Notes under the pieces: model-generated
Database searches by the model: none
What the model saw: only the letters and a program-made list of their open reading frames with translations
Told to the model about the DNA's origin: nothing
Program-made: the position numbers and the translations under genes
From: Prochlorococcus sp. AG-363-B05
Lineage (GTDB): Bacteria > Cyanobacteriota > Cyanobacteriia > PCC-6307 > Cyanobiaceae
NCBI GenBank assembly: GCA_003278445.1
Contig: QCFD01000002.1
Coordinates: 1 to 64,000, forward strand
Reading direction: 5' to 3'
Length of the DNA stretch: 64,000 nt
In this document: piece by piece, positions 53,308-63,769 of the stretch
Layout of the letters: each line of letters starts with the position of its first letter
How positions within the stretch are numbered: the stretch's first letter is position 1

Positions 53308-53869
53308 TAATTGACTTAAGTAAGACTTTAATAGGACCAGCAAAAAATCCTGAGTTCATTTTGTCTGGCTGTCCAAATTTTGAATGCAATAATTGAAATC
53401 TATTGATACAAGTGGGATCAAATTTTAAAGGTAGTCGAACAGACTTTGCTCGACGAGCAGGTTCTAAAGTTTTAAAAGGTATTTTAATTCTACTCACTCC
53501 CTCTTTCCTTGTAGGCATTGATGCAACCCAGCGGATATCACCCTTTAAAAGGTTTGATAATGACAAAGGTTTCTTTGCACAAGCAATGGCAAATTTTAAT
53601 GTTCTTCCCTCTCCTTCAACGTCAAGAATTAATCCAGAAAACTCAGAAAGATCTAAGGGTTTTGTAAGAATTGGAGAGCGACAACTAACAAAGCCTCCAC
53701 CTTCTTCTACTAAGTTACCCTCAAGAAATAAACCTTTATCTGAGGGTATACAATTTGCACGACTTGATCCTCCCATAATTGTGTCATTTAGAGATTTCCA
53801 ATCTGAAAATTCTGAACCCTTTATGAGAGGAGTTATTTGAATTTCTGTCGGTGGTGAATCAGGAATCAA
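53294..53869 (-). CDS. CIA30-domain protein
   Basis: 191 residues from a TTG start. The pattern WKSLNDTIMGGSSR and FLEGNLVEEGGGFVSCRSP, then SGLILDVEGEGRTLKFAI, fits the CIA30 family (NADH:ubiquinone oxidoreductase complex I intermediate-associated protein 30), a jelly-roll domain conserved in cyanobacteria and plastids. A role in NDH-1 assembly is suggested by the family only. The plus-strand frame at 53403-53840 is its shadow. Confidence 0.8.
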   Translation of the reverse strand: MIPDSPPTEIQITPLIKGSEFSDWKSLNDTIMGGSSRANCIPSDKGLFLEGNLVEEGGGFVSCRSPILTKPLDLSEFSGLILDVEGEGRTLKFAIACAKKPLSLSNLLKGDIRWVASMPTRKEGVSRIKIPFKTLEPARRAKSVRLPLKFDPTCINRFQLLHSKFGQPDKMNSGFFAGPIKVLLKSISAYS

Positions 53870-53904
53870 TTAAGAAATAATTCTCTACTCATACAATAAT
53901 CTAA

Positions 53905-54621
53905 CTAGAAAGATGGGTAAGCATCTTTATCAGCCAAGACAATAATTTCAGAACTTGGCGCAACTAATTTTGCAGGGGTTCGCTCCCAAGATTCTGATTG
54001 ATCAAGTAGACGTTTAAGAGCCGTTTGTTTAGCAGATCCACTGATCAAGAAGACCACATTATCTGCAGAACTAAGCAATTTACTGGTAAAAGTAATTCTT
54101 TTATGACCTTTACCTTCTCCAACAGTTATGAGGCTATCTCTTTCAAATAATGCATCCGAGCCAGGAAATAGAGAGGCTGTATGCCCATCATCTCCCAAGC
54201 CCAATAAAATCAAATCAAATTTTGGTGGATCCCCATCCATATTATTTATCAAAATTCTTTCGTAATCGTCAGCACTTTCCTCTGGTGATGACAATTCAAC
54301 AGTTGAAACACTAAAAAAAGATGCCGCCAGGGAAGGATTACCCTCTTTAAATAATGAATTATTTAATAAAAAACAATTACTATCTTGCGATTTATTATCA
54401 ACCCATCTTTCATCTCCAAGAAACAAATCGACGTTACTCCATTCAATATTTTTTTTACCTATTAAAGAATAGGTAGCTTTAGGAGTAGATCCGCCACAAA
54501 GAGCAATTTTTGCTCTACTTTTATCTTTTAAAGTTGACTCAATAATTTGAGCAATCAAATTCGAGGCTGCATGAGCGAGAGAGGTTTTGTCTTCTAAAAG
54601 TTGAATTTGGTATTTAGTCAT
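53905..54621 (-). CDS. pgl: 6-phosphogluconolactonase
   Basis: About 238 residues from the ATG at 54621 (a TTG at 54630 would overlap gnd by four bases). It hydrolyses 6-phosphogluconolactone in the oxidative pentose-phosphate pathway. The NagB-like fold motifs are ALCGGSTPKATYSLI, VDLFLGDERWVD and LILLGLGDDGHTASLFPG. It follows gnd on the same strand, with 5 bases between, so the lactonase and 6-phosphogluconate dehydrogenase are co-expressed. Confidence 0.92.
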   Translation of the reverse strand: MTKYQIQLLEDKTSLAHAASNLIAQIIESTLKDKSRAKIALCGGSTPKATYSLIGKKNIEWSNVDLFLGDERWVDNKSQDSNCFLLNNSLFKEGNPSLAASFFSVSTVELSSPEESADDYERILINNMDGDPPKFDLILLGLGDDGHTASLFPGSDALFERDSLITVGEGKGHKRITFTSKLLSSADNVVFLISGSAKQTALKRLLDQSESWERTPAKLVAPSSEIIVLADKDAYPSF

Positions 54622-54626
54622 TGATA

Positions 54627-56045
54627 TCAATCAATCCACTCAGTGTGGAATGATCCAGCCTTATCTACCCGCTCATAGGTATGCGAGCCAAAGCAGTCTC
54701 TCATTGCCTGAACCAAGTTTTGTGGAAGTCTAGAAGTTCTAAAGCTGTTTATATAATCAAGTGTACTACTAAAGCAAGGAACTGGAATACCAGAATTAGC
54801 AGCCGCAGATACTACCTTGGTTAGTCCAGAGAGACGATTATTCACTTGATCGGTAAACCAATTATCTAAAATAAGATTGGTCAACTTAGGATCTTTCCTA
54901 AAAGCATCTTGTATGCGACTCAAAAGGGTAGACCTTATAATGCAACCACCTTTCCAAATTTGAGCAATGGAGGGCATCTCAAGATCGTAATCATATTCAT
55001 CCGAAGCGAGTCTTAAGATATCCATGCCTTGGGCATAGCTAGCAATAGTAGCTAATACAACTGCATCCATTAGCAAAGGCATTCCATCTGAGGGCAATCC
55101 AAAATCAACATAGGAAGGCTTATTACCGCTCAAAATTGTTTCTGCGAAATTTCTTTGATCTTTCATGGAGCTCATAACCCTTCCATTCAAAGAAGCATAG
55201 ATAGTTGGAACTGAAGCTCCTAGCTCAAGTGCACTAACGACCGTCCAAAGGCCAGTACCTTTTTGACCAGCCTTATCCATTATCTTTTCGACTAGATCGG
55301 AACTATCCACAGGATCCTTAACTCTTAGACATGCCTCTGTGATTTCTACAAGATAAGAGGAAAGCTCTTCAGTTTTGTTCCAATAGCCCATAACAGATGC
55401 CATTTCATCTCCATTCATCCCACAAACTCTTTTCATCAAGTCATATGCCTCAGCAAGAATTTGCTCAATTCCATATTCAATTCCGTTATGAACAGTCTTT
55501 ACAAAATGTCCTGAGCCACCTGGGCCTATATAAGTAACACAAGGTCCATCTTCAACCTGAGCTGCCATTTTCCTTAACAAACTTTCTATTGCGTCATATG
55601 AAGTCTTTGTCCCACCAGGCATCATGCTAGGTCCTTCTAACGCACCTTTGGCTCCACCAGAAACACCCATCCCAATATATCCAAAACTTTTACTCTCAAG
55701 TTCTTTTACTCTTCTTTCTGTATCCATAAATTGAGCATTTCCACCATCAATAAGCAGATCTCCTTCTTCTAGAAAAGGAGAAATCTGATTAATGACAGCA
55801 TCAGTTGCATCACCAGCTTTAACCATCATTAATACTCTTCTTGGACGTTCAAGCTTAGAAACGAATTCTTGAAGATCCTTCGCTCCTTCAATTGCTTTAT
55901 TTAAGCCTCTACCCAAAAGGAAATCTTCCGTCTTTTGGTAGGTACGGTTATAGACCACGCTAGAAAAACCATTTCGCTCAGCATTAAGAACTAGGTTTTC
56001 TCCCATCACTCCAAGACCGACTAATCCAAAATGTGCCTTGGTCAT
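54627..56045 (-). CDS. gnd: 6-phosphogluconate dehydrogenase (decarboxylating)
   Basis: 472 residues. It oxidises 6-phosphogluconate to ribulose-5-phosphate, CO2 and NADPH. The Rossmann motif GLGVMG (residues 10-15), DGGNAQF, the substrate segment GVSGGAKGALEGPS and HFVKTVHNGIEYG (with catalytic Lys), plus the late GSHTYERVDK end are typical of the long dimeric form. It is the upstream gene of the gnd-pgl pair. Confidence 0.96.
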   Translation of the reverse strand: MTKAHFGLVGLGVMGENLVLNAERNGFSSVVYNRTYQKTEDFLLGRGLNKAIEGAKDLQEFVSKLERPRRVLMMVKAGDATDAVINQISPFLEEGDLLIDGGNAQFMDTERRVKELESKSFGYIGMGVSGGAKGALEGPSMMPGGTKTSYDAIESLLRKMAAQVEDGPCVTYIGPGGSGHFVKTVHNGIEYGIEQILAEAYDLMKRVCGMNGDEMASVMGYWNKTEELSSYLVEITEACLRVKDPVDSSDLVEKIMDKAGQKGTGLWTVVSALELGASVPTIYASLNGRVMSSMKDQRNFAETILSGNKPSYVDFGLPSDGMPLLMDAVVLATIASYAQGMDILRLASDEYDYDLEMPSIAQIWKGGCIIRSTLLSRIQDAFRKDPKLTNLILDNWFTDQVNNRLSGLTKVVSAAANSGIPVPCFSSTLDYINSFRTSRLPQNLVQAMRDCFGSHTYERVDKAGSFHTEWID

Positions 56046-56212
56046 TCAGTTAATAAGTTTCTACTTGAGCTAGTGTGACGAGTGTCGAATCATTTCGCTG
56101 CAGTAAAAAGCTAAATGTCAGGATTGAAGCATTCTTTACTAATTACTTGATGATAAAATCAGGAAAAAACCAGTTTTATTACTTACTAGAAAATTAAATA
56201 AAATTCAAATAT

Positions 56213-57508
56213 TTAAATAATCGTCCCATCCGGGATCGTGGCATTTTTGACAATAACAACAATTCCATTACGAATATAAAAGCCCTGATCAGCTCTATCA
56301 GCTTCTTCCACATTATCTTTATTGACTATCGTCACGTTATCTCCAATTCGAGCATTCTTATCGAGAATTGCTCTTTTAACTGTTGTTCCTTGTCCAACAC
56401 CTAGAGGAATCCCCCCACCATTTCTAAGCGCTATTCTTTCCTCATAAGATTCGTAAAAATCAGAACCCATTACTAATGTTTCCTTTAAAACTACATCACT
56501 TTCAATTCTGCTCCTAACACCTAATACACAATGATGAATGCTACAAGATTTAAGAATGGATCCTTCGGAAACTATTGAATCAGTTATTTGCGTGTCAACA
56601 ATTTTTGAGGGTGGCAAATATCTAGGTCTTGTGTAAATAGGAAACTTCTCATCGTAAAAACTAAATGGAGGAGTTGGTTGCTGAGTCAAAGCTAAATTTG
56701 ATTCAAAAAATGCACCAATAGTTCCAATGTCTTCCCAATAATCATTAAACACATAGCTTTTAAGTTTGTCTCCTCTGCCTAAAGCCTCAGGAATAATTTC
56801 TTTTCCAAAATCCGTATAAGAAGGAAATTTATTTAACAAATCAAACAAAGTGGAACGGCTAAAAACATATATTCCCATTGAAGCTAAATAAGGTTTTTCT
56901 ATTGCTTCACTTGCTTCCAATCCAAACCTGGAAGTATCTACAGCCATTGCTTTCAAAGAATCACCAGTTGGTTTTTCACGAAACTCCTTAATATTTCCAG
57001 AATCATCAGTACGCATCAAACCGAATGCCTCGGCCTGAGCGGAATCAACTGGCAAAGCTGCAACCGTCAAGTCTGCCCCTGTTTTTCTATGTTGTTCAAC
57101 AAATAAGCTGTAATCCATTCGATAAAGCTGATCTCCAGAGAGAATCAAATATTCATCAACATCCCACTCTTGAAAAAGCCATTGATATTTTCTTACAGCA
57201 TCTGCGGTCCCCTCAAACCAAGATGGTGTTTCAGGTGTTTGCTGAGCAGCTAAAACCTCAACAAAGCCTTGTCCAAAAGGTCCGCTAAGATTATAAGTTT
57301 GTGCAATATGTCTGTTAAGCGAAGCACTATTGAATTGCGTTAATACGTACATTTTACTGATGTCCGAATTTATGCAATTACTAATGGGAATATCTATTAA
57401 TCGATATTTACCCGCTAGTGGAACAGCAGGTTTTGCCCTCATTTTTGTTAATGGATATAGGCGTGAACCTTTTCCACCGCCAAGAATTATGGCAAGTACT
57501 CTCTTCAT
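56213..57508 (-). CDS. glgC: Glucose-1-phosphate adenylyltransferase (ADP-glucose pyrophosphorylase)
   Basis: 431 residues, ATG start. It makes ADP-glucose, the committed step of glycogen synthesis. The nucleotide-binding N-terminus [23 protein letters not shown], the [13 protein letters not shown] segment, the [18 protein letters not shown] motif and a C-terminal hexapeptide-repeat helix are diagnostic. Located upstream (on the same strand) of gnd, with a 167-base gap, and downstream of hemA. The small plus-strand frames within are shadows. Confidence 0.96.
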   Translation of the reverse strand: MKRVLAIILGGGKGSRLYPLTKMRAKPAVPLAGKYRLIDIPISNCINSDISKMYVLTQFNSASLNRHIAQTYNLSGPFGQGFVEVLAAQQTPETPSWFEGTADAVRKYQWLFQEWDVDEYLILSGDQLYRMDYSLFVEQHRKTGADLTVAALPVDSAQAEAFGLMRTDDSGNIKEFREKPTGDSLKAMAVDTSRFGLEASEAIEKPYLASMGIYVFSRSTLFDLLNKFPSYTDFGKEIIPEALGRGDKLKSYVFNDYWEDIGTIGAFFESNLALTQQPTPPFSFYDEKFPIYTRPRYLPPSKIVDTQITDSIVSEGSILKSCSIHHCVLGVRSRIESDVVLKETLVMGSDFYESYEERIALRNGGGIPLGVGQGTTVKRAILDKNARIGDNVTIVNKDNVEEADRADQGFYIRNGIVVIVKNATIPDGTII

Positions 57509-57615
57509 GTAGACACTATCAATCGACTATTCGGTGCCAAACTTACTGGATAGAGTGCACATTAATCCAGAAAAAAGTGATCTGTAGTAAGAATTTCCGA
57601 AGTAAATAAAAATTA

Positions 57616-58941
57616 TCAGTTGTTTTTGGGCTTGTTCAAAGAACTAGAAACATCAAGATTAAAAAGTTTTTCAATCACATCCAAAGAAGCTCTACGATCA
57701 CTCCTTGATTGAGGTGCTCTTAATTTTGTTACTGGTGTATGAAGTATTTTATTAATGATACCTTTGCTTAATGCCTCAACAACTTTTCTTTCTCTAGCAG
57801 AAAAATCGGGTCCCATTCTGCTTAAGGCCTTTTGAAGTTCCTCTTTCCTTATTGACTCCAAACCAGATCTAAGACAATTAATAGTTGGAACTGCCGCCAA
57901 GCTATCCCACCATTCTAAAAATATACGACACTCTTCTTCCACCAAACCTTCAGCTTCTAAGGCAAGTTTTTGTCTTGCTTCTTGATTTCTTGAAACAACC
58001 TCTTGAAGGTCATCAACATCATGGGATTCTATTCCAGATACAGATTTTGCATCAGAGGAAATATTTCTTGGAACTCCAATATCAATAAGTCTCAGCAATG
58101 GTTGTCTCTGGATGTTCATAAGTTTTTCAGCATTAATTATTGGTTCATTAGCTGCTGTACTTGTAAAGACAAGGGTACTAAGTGAAAGACAACTATCAAG
58201 CTCATCAATCAATCGACAATTAATTTGAATATCGGGAAAAGAAGCAGAAAGATCCTCAGCCCTTTTCTTAGTTCTATTTAAAAGAGTCAGAGAGCAACAT
58301 CCTTTGGATTGGAGATGCTGAAGCAACAAACGACTCATTCTTCCAGCACCAACTACAGCAATTTTTTCAGACTCTAAAGTCATTAATTGATCTTTTCCGT
58401 GAGCTTGTCCAAGTTTTAATTGTGCTAGTTCTACAGCTGCAGAACTTATAGAAACGGCTCCACTTCCAAGATTTGTCTCACTTCTAACTCGTTTACCAGT
58501 ACTAACTGCCTGAGTTAATAATCTATTCAAAATAGGGCCTAAACTTTGATGATCTTGACCAAGACGAACCATTTTCTTTACTTGAGAAAGGATCTGTCCC
58601 TCTCCTAAAACCAAACTATCCAAACCAGCAGAAACCCTCATCACATGAGAAACAGCTTTCTCTTGAACAAAGCTAAATAAGTTTGGATATAAAGTCTCAC
58701 AATCTAGGCCAGAATATTCTAGAAGAAAAGATTTAATAGCTTCAATTCCTAATTGAGGATCTTTAACGAGGCTATAAATTTCAAGCCTATTACAAGTACT
58801 CAATATTGAAACTTCTAATATTTGATCAATATTTTTTAAGCTATTAAATGATTTTTCAACTAACTCCTCTGGAATACTTAGCTTTTCGCGCACTTCTACT
58901 GGGGCCGTGCGATGGCTAAGACCGACGACAGCAATATGCAT
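57616..58941 (-). CDS. hemA: Glutamyl-tRNA reductase
   Basis: 441 residues. It reduces glutamyl-tRNA-Glu to glutamate-1-semialdehyde, the regulated entry to tetrapyrrole synthesis. The catalytic Cys50 lies in ILSTCNRLEIYS; the NADP-binding motif AVVGAGRMSRLL and the C-terminal dimerisation helix (RKVVEALSKGIINKILHTP) are clear. This feeds the chlorophyll pathway in which acsF (10548-11651) also acts. It lies upstream of glgC, with 107 bases between, and 30 bases downstream of glpX. Confidence 0.96.
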   Translation of the reverse strand: MHIAVVGLSHRTAPVEVREKLSIPEELVEKSFNSLKNIDQILEVSILSTCNRLEIYSLVKDPQLGIEAIKSFLLEYSGLDCETLYPNLFSFVQEKAVSHVMRVSAGLDSLVLGEGQILSQVKKMVRLGQDHQSLGPILNRLLTQAVSTGKRVRSETNLGSGAVSISSAAVELAQLKLGQAHGKDQLMTLESEKIAVVGAGRMSRLLLQHLQSKGCCSLTLLNRTKKRAEDLSASFPDIQINCRLIDELDSCLSLSTLVFTSTAANEPIINAEKLMNIQRQPLLRLIDIGVPRNISSDAKSVSGIESHDVDDLQEVVSRNQEARQKLALEAEGLVEEECRIFLEWWDSLAAVPTINCLRSGLESIRKEELQKALSRMGPDFSARERKVVEALSKGIINKILHTPVTKLRAPQSRSDRRASLDVIEKLFNLDVSSSLNKPKNN

Positions 58942-58971
58942 AAATAGCCCCTTATTTCATTGACTTAGATC

Positions 58972-59976
58972 TCACTTCAAAGAGATGCTTTGAGCACCAT
59001 CTTTGATGTGGACTGTATTCGTAAATCTTGCCGTTTGATCAAGCGTGCTAATCACAAGACTACTTGTTCTAGTGCAATCTTTTTCAAATTTTACTCCATC
59101 AAAAAGTAATCCATCTGTGATCCCACTTCCAGCAAAAACAACATTTTCCCCTGAAGCAAGTTCATTGGCCTCGTAGATCTTGTCAATATCTGTTATTCCC
59201 ATTTCATTCAGCCTTTTAATATTTCCCTCTTTTGTATAGTCTGCCCATTCTGATGTTTGAGCTATCGCAGGATCATAAACAAGCTGTCCCTGAAAATGAC
59301 CCCCAAGTGCTCTCATTGCAGCAGCAGAGATAACACCTTCAGGGGCGGCTCCAATACCCATCAAGCAATGTGTTCCAGTACCTTCGAACCCACATGCTAT
59401 TGCAGCTTGAACATCTCCATCTGAAATAGGCTGTATTCTGGCACCAGTAGATCTGATTTCAGAAACCAAATTTTTATGTCTTGCCCTATCCATAACAACG
59501 ATAGTTAAATCACTTATTGATATTCCAAGACAATCACTCAAGATTTTTATATTTTCTGTAGGAGTTTTTCTTATATCAACTTTGCCTTTAGCAGCTGGAG
59601 GTGCAGCTAATTTATTCATATAAAAATCTGGAGCGTTGAACAATCCACCCCTATCTGAAGCTGCTAAAACAGCCATGGATCCACGCTGGCTGTTAGCACA
59701 TAAATTTGTACCCTCACAAGGATCTACTGCAAAGTCAACACCAGGGCCATCACCTGATCCAACTTCTTCTCCTATATAAAGCATTGGAGCTTCGTCTCTT
59801 TCACCTTCTCCAATAACGATCCGACCTTGCATCTGAATCGATCCCATTCTTTTTCGCATTGCCTCAACGGCAGCTGCATCAGCCTCATCTTTTTGACCCA
59901 AACCAGTCAATTGAGCTGAAGCAATAGCAGCTTGCTCAACCACTTCAAGAATTTCTTGGACGAGAGTACGATCCAC
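58972..59976 (-). CDS. glpX: Class II fructose-1,6/sedoheptulose-1,7-bisphosphatase
   Basis: 334 residues from a GTG start ([15 protein letters not shown]). It dephosphorylates both bisphosphates of the Calvin cycle in cyanobacteria. The metal-binding motifs [11 protein letters not shown] (56-66) and DPCEGTN (85-91), the [10 protein letters not shown] segment and the [12 protein letters not shown] end are characteristic. Only 30 bases separate it from hemA. The 200-base gap to rpe carries the divergent promoters. Confidence 0.95.
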   Translation of the reverse strand: MDRTLVQEILEVVEQAAIASAQLTGLGQKDEADAAAVEAMRKRMGSIQMQGRIVIGEGERDEAPMLYIGEEVGSGDGPGVDFAVDPCEGTNLCANSQRGSMAVLAASDRGGLFNAPDFYMNKLAAPPAAKGKVDIRKTPTENIKILSDCLGISISDLTIVVMDRARHKNLVSEIRSTGARIQPISDGDVQAAIACGFEGTGTHCLMGIGAAPEGVISAAAMRALGGHFQGQLVYDPAIAQTSEWADYTKEGNIKRLNEMGITDIDKIYEANELASGENVVFAGSGITDGLLFDGVKFEKDCTRTSSLVISTLDQTARFTNTVHIKDGAQSISLK

Positions 59977-60176
59977 TTTTTGCAGCTAGGTAAAGAAATT
60001 TACGCCATAAGGCAGACAATATTGTAAGTAATTGAGGGCATTGAAAAATGCTCAGAAAAAAGTACTCACAAAAAACTTATTGTCTGTTGATAAGCGGTTG
60101 TTACTTTAACAGTGCAAGGTCACACTAGAACTTGTGACCATGAATTAATAGAATCTTTGCCATAAGACAAAAAACA

Positions 60177-60929
60177 ATGATCAAATCCATTTCTTCACCA
60201 ATTTTTTCTGAACACCGCCCAGTTCAAATAATCCCATCGGTTTTACCTGCTGACTGGGCAAATATGGGCAAATGCGTAAAAGAGCTCGAATTAGCGGGTG
60301 TAGACAGAATTCAATTTGATGTCATGGATGGAAACTTTGTTCCAAATCTCACATTTGGACCAGAAATGATCTCAGCATGCCGGAAGTACTGCAATGTTCC
60401 ATTCGAGACTCAGTTAATGGTCAGTCAATACAACTGTGAAACCATGCTTGAGGGATATGTCGAAGCAAGTAAAGGGGCAAATGGAGAACCAGGGGTTGTA
60501 ATTGCTCATGCTGAAGCAAATATTCATCTTCATCGAATTCTTGGAAAGATACGTCAACTAGGCGGATCTCCATCAGTGGCACTCAATCCTCATACTCCAA
60601 TGGAAATGGTAAAAGATGTACTTGATATGGTTGACCATGTACTAGTAATGACTGTTAACCCTGGATTTGGTGGTCAAGCTTATATACCAACAATGCTCAA
60701 CAAGATTACTCAATTAAGAAAAATAATTTTAGAGAATGGATTCGATGTAGATATAGAAGTTGACGGTGGAATAAAAGCAGATTGGTCATTATCTCAGTGC
60801 TGCGCAGCTGGAGCAAACTGCTTCATAGCAGGTAGTGGAATGTTTGCTTACCCAACACTTAAAGAAGGTTGTGATGAACTAAGAAAAGTTGCAAATGATG
60901 CACAGAATGGAATAATCCAAGAAAAATAG
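60177..60929 (+). CDS. rpe: Ribulose-phosphate 3-epimerase
   Basis: 250 residues. It interconverts ribulose-5-phosphate and xylulose-5-phosphate in the Calvin and pentose-phosphate pathways. TIM-barrel motifs: QIIPSVLPADWANM, FDVMDGNFVPNLTFGP, HVLVMTVNPGFGGQAY and the phosphate site DVDIEVDGGIKADWS with ANCFIAGSGMFA. It is divergent from glpX and convergent with ccsA (29-base gap). Confidence 0.95.
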   Translation: MIKSISSPIFSEHRPVQIIPSVLPADWANMGKCVKELELAGVDRIQFDVMDGNFVPNLTFGPEMISACRKYCNVPFETQLMVSQYNCETMLEGYVEASKGANGEPGVVIAHAEANIHLHRILGKIRQLGGSPSVALNPHTPMEMVKDVLDMVDHVLVMTVNPGFGGQAYIPTMLNKITQLRKIILENGFDVDIEVDGGIKADWSLSQCCAAGANCFIAGSGMFAYPTLKEGCDELRKVANDAQNGIIQEK

Positions 60930-60957
60930 TTTATTGATTTTCAATAACTAACAATAA

Positions 60958-61902
60958 CTAAACATCAAAGAACCAACCATAACTGTGCAAACCAACGCCT
61001 AGCAGGTTCACCCCTATATAGCAAACAATAACAACAAAAAAGCCTGCCATTGCAAGCAATGCAGGCTTTTTACCTTGCCAACCTCTTGTTAACCTAGCAT
61101 GCAAATAAGCAGCATAAACCAGCCAACATATTAGAGCCCAGGTCTCTTTAGGATCCCAACTCCACCAACTACCCCAGGCCTCATTAGCCCATACAGCACC
61201 ACTTATAAGTCCGACTGTAAGTAATAAAAATCCAGCCGTAATTGCTCTATAACTTAATGAATCTAATTCCTCAGCATTTGTAAAACCAATCGGCTTAATT
61301 GAATTGGATTTATCATTTATCTGATCAAAATATAAATCGGTATTTGGCCTAAATTCACCAGAACCAAAGGAACTATTTCTAATATTCAATTGTTTATTCC
61401 AGTCAACAAGAAAGACACCAAAAGATAAAATCGAGCCAATAAGTAAAGCGGCATAACTACACATAATCACACTGACATGCATTATCAACCAACTTGAACG
61501 AAGTGCGGGTACTAATGGAGCTGATAATTGCAAATTATCTGGTAAAGCAAAGCTAGCAAAACCTATAGAGAGCAAAGAAATAGGAGTCGCTACGGCAGGA
61601 ACAAGAGGAGAGTTCCATGCTCTCTCAACAAAGAGTTGGGTCAAAGTACAGCCCCAAGTTAGGAAACAAAGCGATTCGTAAAGATTACTAATTGGGAAAT
61701 GACCTGATTGCCACCATCTAAGTATTAATTGACTAGTCAGCAAAAGATTTGCAATCGCAATTAAAAATCTAATAAAAGTAGAATTATGTCCACCAGCAAC
61801 TGACCAAAAAGAAATAGGTAAAGATATCAATAAGATAAAAAAAGCTATAAGTCCTAAGGCTAAAACAGGTTCTATAAGAAAGTAAGAGGCAAGATCAGTC
61901 AA
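60958..61902 (-). CDS. ccsA: Cytochrome c biogenesis protein CcsA
   Basis: 314 residues from a TTG start. Seven or eight membrane helices and the tryptophan-rich [13 protein letters not shown] heme-handling motif near residue 241-253 are diagnostic of the CcsA/CcmC-type protein of system II. With Ccs1 it moves heme across the thylakoid membrane and ligates it to apocytochromes such as cyt c6 and cyt f. The ATT/TTG start region is poorly defined, so the true start may lie nearby. Confidence 0.9.
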   Translation of the reverse strand: MTDLASYFLIEPVLALGLIAFFILLISLPISFWSVAGGHNSTFIRFLIAIANLLLTSQLILRWWQSGHFPISNLYESLCFLTWGCTLTQLFVERAWNSPLVPAVATPISLLSIGFASFALPDNLQLSAPLVPALRSSWLIMHVSVIMCSYAALLIGSILSFGVFLVDWNKQLNIRNSSFGSGEFRPNTDLYFDQINDKSNSIKPIGFTNAEELDSLSYRAITAGFLLLTVGLISGAVWANEAWGSWWSWDPKETWALICWLVYAAYLHARLTRGWQGKKPALLAMAGFFVVIVCYIGVNLLGVGLHSYGWFFDV

Positions 61903-62017
61903 GATTCACAAAGGAATTGGACATTTCAATAAATTATAGTATTCCCAAGATTAAAAGCAGGAAGATGAAAAAACAGTAAGAAATTCAGATAATATCTTAT
62001 AATAATTAAAAAATTGT

Positions 62018-63640
62018 ATGGGTCTTGTTTTTACAAATTTAATATATTCAATAGTATTTATTATATTAACAACGAAGGAGTTGATTACTGATAAATATGA
62101 TCACGATATAGATCAATTTATGTATTTCGGGAGCAGGGTATTACATGGCGAATTAATATGGACAACCGAATTCGACGATAAGTCACCAATTATTCAATAC
62201 ATTTTTTCATTACCAGCGGCATTCAAAAATACAAGTATATTTGTTCTTATAACGTTAATAGTTAGTCTTATTTCAGCATGCCTCGGATATTTAATGTTAA
62301 AAGATATACTGCAAAAAAGTGATTTAGAAATAAATAAAAATGTTGAAAGCTCAATACTATATTTTGGTATTATATTATATTTAACTTTATTAGTTTGTAT
62401 ATATGGATCTTTTCATCATATAAATGCAATTAGTTCATCTCTATGTCTAATTACAATAGTGATAACTTACTTCAATAAGAAACTAAATAATAAATTATTG
62501 ATAAACATATCTGCTATAACATCTGCAATCTCAATTTCCATAAGGCCTTATTACCTGCCAAGCATAATAGTTCTACCATTGTGGTTGTTTACGAGAGAAG
62601 CATATAAAAATAAAAAAAACGAAAATTTTAGAATTAGAATATATTTAGATTACATAAAAAATCAGATAAACTGGATTCTATTAATAACTTTCTATATAAT
62701 ACTTTTCAACCTTACACCCTATTTATTGACGGGTAACATATCGGCCTTTATATATGGCATAAAGCTAAACTCTATAGACTATATAAACCATAATATTTTC
62801 GAAAGACAGTATATAAATATTGGTAGGAATCCTATCCTATATCCAATTCTATTTGGAATGGTAATTCTACCTTTGATAAGGATATATTATAGAGAAATTA
62901 TTTATCAATATTATCGAAAGAAAGTAAATGGTCTTACAAATCTAAATAAAATTAATGTCGATATAATATTTTTTGGAATAGTAAGTCCTGTACTTCTAGA
63001 GATAATGTTTTACAGGAAACATTTCTTTGGACATTACTTTACATTATTCTGTCCATATATATTAATAGTTTTTGTTATATTAATAGCAATGTTATATAAA
63101 ATAAATAAATTAATTTATAATTACAATATTTACAAACAAGCAATAAAAAGCTTTTCTATAATGCTTCTGATTGCTTGCTTGCTTACGAATCAAAGCTTAC
63201 CTGACACCATAAATGAATTTGCAGATAATAAGACCTCAAGTAAATCATACAAGTTAGAATTAATCAAAGAATTTATTAATAAAGAAAGGCTAGAAAACAA
63301 AAATTTAGGATTCCTAGCACCGGAAAATAATTATATTCATTGGCAATTAGGTGAATCGCGACATGGATTCCCACAGAAAGCTGTATTTAGAAATATCTCA
63401 ACAGGAAAAATGGATGGCATGGTAAAGCAACACAACAAATTAAATTACAAATTCTTATTACCAACTAGTACTGATTTATGTGGAACTCTAAACAGCAAAG
63501 CTCCTAAATATATAATAACTAAAAACAATGATTTCTCATTCAATTGCTTAAACAAAGTCTCATCTAAATACGAGTTATTATCTACAACTGAAAATCTAAA
63601 TAAACAAAATATATTTATCTTCAAAAGATTTAAAGAATAA
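62018..63640 (+). CDS. GT-C-like multi-pass membrane protein, putative glycosyltransferase
   Basis: 540 residues with about 10-11 hydrophobic helices and a roughly 130-residue soluble C-terminal part. The first loop after helix 1 has an Asp-containing pattern (DHDIDQFMYFGSRVLHGELI and TEFDDKSPIIQYIFSLPA) that resembles the DxD-type loop and dK-P pattern of GT39/ArnT-type glycosyltransferases. This makes a lipid-linked sugar transferase plausible. The coding region is extremely AT-rich and its codons favour Ile/Asn/Lys, unlike nearby core genes, which might reflect foreign origin or weak selection. I do not recognise it beyond this. Confidence 0.6.
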   Translation: MGLVFTNLIYSIVFIILTTKELITDKYDHDIDQFMYFGSRVLHGELIWTTEFDDKSPIIQYIFSLPAAFKNTSIFVLITLIVSLISACLGYLMLKDILQKSDLEINKNVESSILYFGIILYLTLLVCIYGSFHHINAISSSLCLITIVITYFNKKLNNKLLINISAITSAISISIRPYYLPSIIVLPLWLFTREAYKNKKNENFRIRIYLDYIKNQINWILLITFYIILFNLTPYLLTGNISAFIYGIKLNSIDYINHNIFERQYINIGRNPILYPILFGMVILPLIRIYYREIIYQYYRKKVNGLTNLNKINVDIIFFGIVSPVLLEIMFYRKHFFGHYFTLFCPYILIVFVILIAMLYKINKLIYNYNIYKQAIKSFSIMLLIACLLTNQSLPDTINEFADNKTSSKSYKLELIKEFINKERLENKNLGFLAPENNYIHWQLGESRHGFPQKAVFRNISTGKMDGMVKQHNKLNYKFLLPTSTDLCGTLNSKAPKYIITKNNDFSFNCLNKVSSKYELLSTTENLNKQNIFIFKRFKE

Positions 63641-63769
63641 AAATTAAATTTTCTATATTTTTTGTAGACTATCTAATAAACAGTTAAGAGGTGTATTCCC
63701 AATAGAATGTATATCACAAGGAAAAATTAATAATAAAGAAATAACAAAACTAAAATTTAATTTTTATAG

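Noticed and set aside
53403-53840. 145-residue plus-strand ORF
   Set aside because: Antisense to CIA30, whose family pattern is clear.
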